NCBI GenBank assembly: GCA_025352185.1 | Contig: JANXTV010000489.1 | Span: 1-5,320 of the forward strand | DNA: 5,320 bases | Direction of reading: 5' to 3' | Source: Oligoflexia bacterium | GTDB lineage: Bacteria > Bdellovibrionota > UBA1018 | Part shown: one piece after another, positions 5,275-5,320 of the stretch | How positions within the stretch are numbered: the first letter of the stretch is position 1 | Layout: every line of letters starts with the position of its first letter | Notes under the pieces: model-generated | Databases searched by the model: none | Told to the model about the DNA's origin: nothing | Seen by the model: the letters and a program-made list of their open reading frames with translations, nothing else | Translations under genes and position numbers: made by a program

Positions 5275-5320
5275 GAACCGTCACATCTTTAAGAGCTTTG
5301 AGTGATAACTGGACTCTCCC

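Overview
This 5.3 kb window looks like ordinary bacterial chromosome. It is gene-dense, of moderately high GC (mid-50s % by eye), and carries housekeeping genes (tyrosyl-tRNA synthetase, a tRNA-Gly with encoded CCA) among lineage-specific secreted or unknown proteins. The Gram-negative-type signal peptides, and a small four-cysteine secreted protein of a type I loosely associate with Bdellovibrio-like bacteria, suggest a proteobacterium in the broad sense, perhaps Bdellovibrionota or a deltaproteobacterial lineage. That placement is weak. No integrase, transposase, CRISPR array, toxin-antitoxin pair or phage gene is visible.

Layout, left to right. Positions 1-208 (-) hold the N-terminus of a membrane protein that runs off the left edge. 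Only about 31 bases away, 240-1208 (+) encodes an alpha/beta hydrolase with a complete Ser-Asp-His triad. Convergent to it, 1246-2520 (-) encodes a 424-residue secreted protein of unknown function with a Pro/Ser/Thr-rich N-terminus and four clustered cysteines; a candidate promoter lies just upstream. Then 2657-3988 (-) is tyrS. Upstream of tyrS, 4107-4424 (-) encodes a small secreted cysteine-containing protein with a strong Shine-Dalgarno. An intrinsic terminator between these two genes ends less than 30 bases before the tyrS start. A 240-base divergent spacer separates this gene from 4665-5162 (+), a GTG-started, beta-rich cytoplasmic protein of unknown function whose stop codon sits in the loop of its probable terminator. 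Convergent to it is tRNA-Gly(GCC) at 5198-5274 (-).

The genes do not form an obvious pathway. Apart from the translation genes (tyrS, tRNA-Gly), each appears to be its own transcription unit, as the changes of strand and the terminators indicate. The observation I rate highest is not a gene. In all six protein-coding genes, codons that precede a codon starting with AA (Lys/Asn) almost never end in C, although C-ending codons are otherwise favoured. Phe, Tyr, Gly and Asp switch to TTT, TAT, GGT/GGA/GGG and GAT there. This codon-junction rule gives internal evidence for which frames are real and may reflect a lineage-wide constraint.
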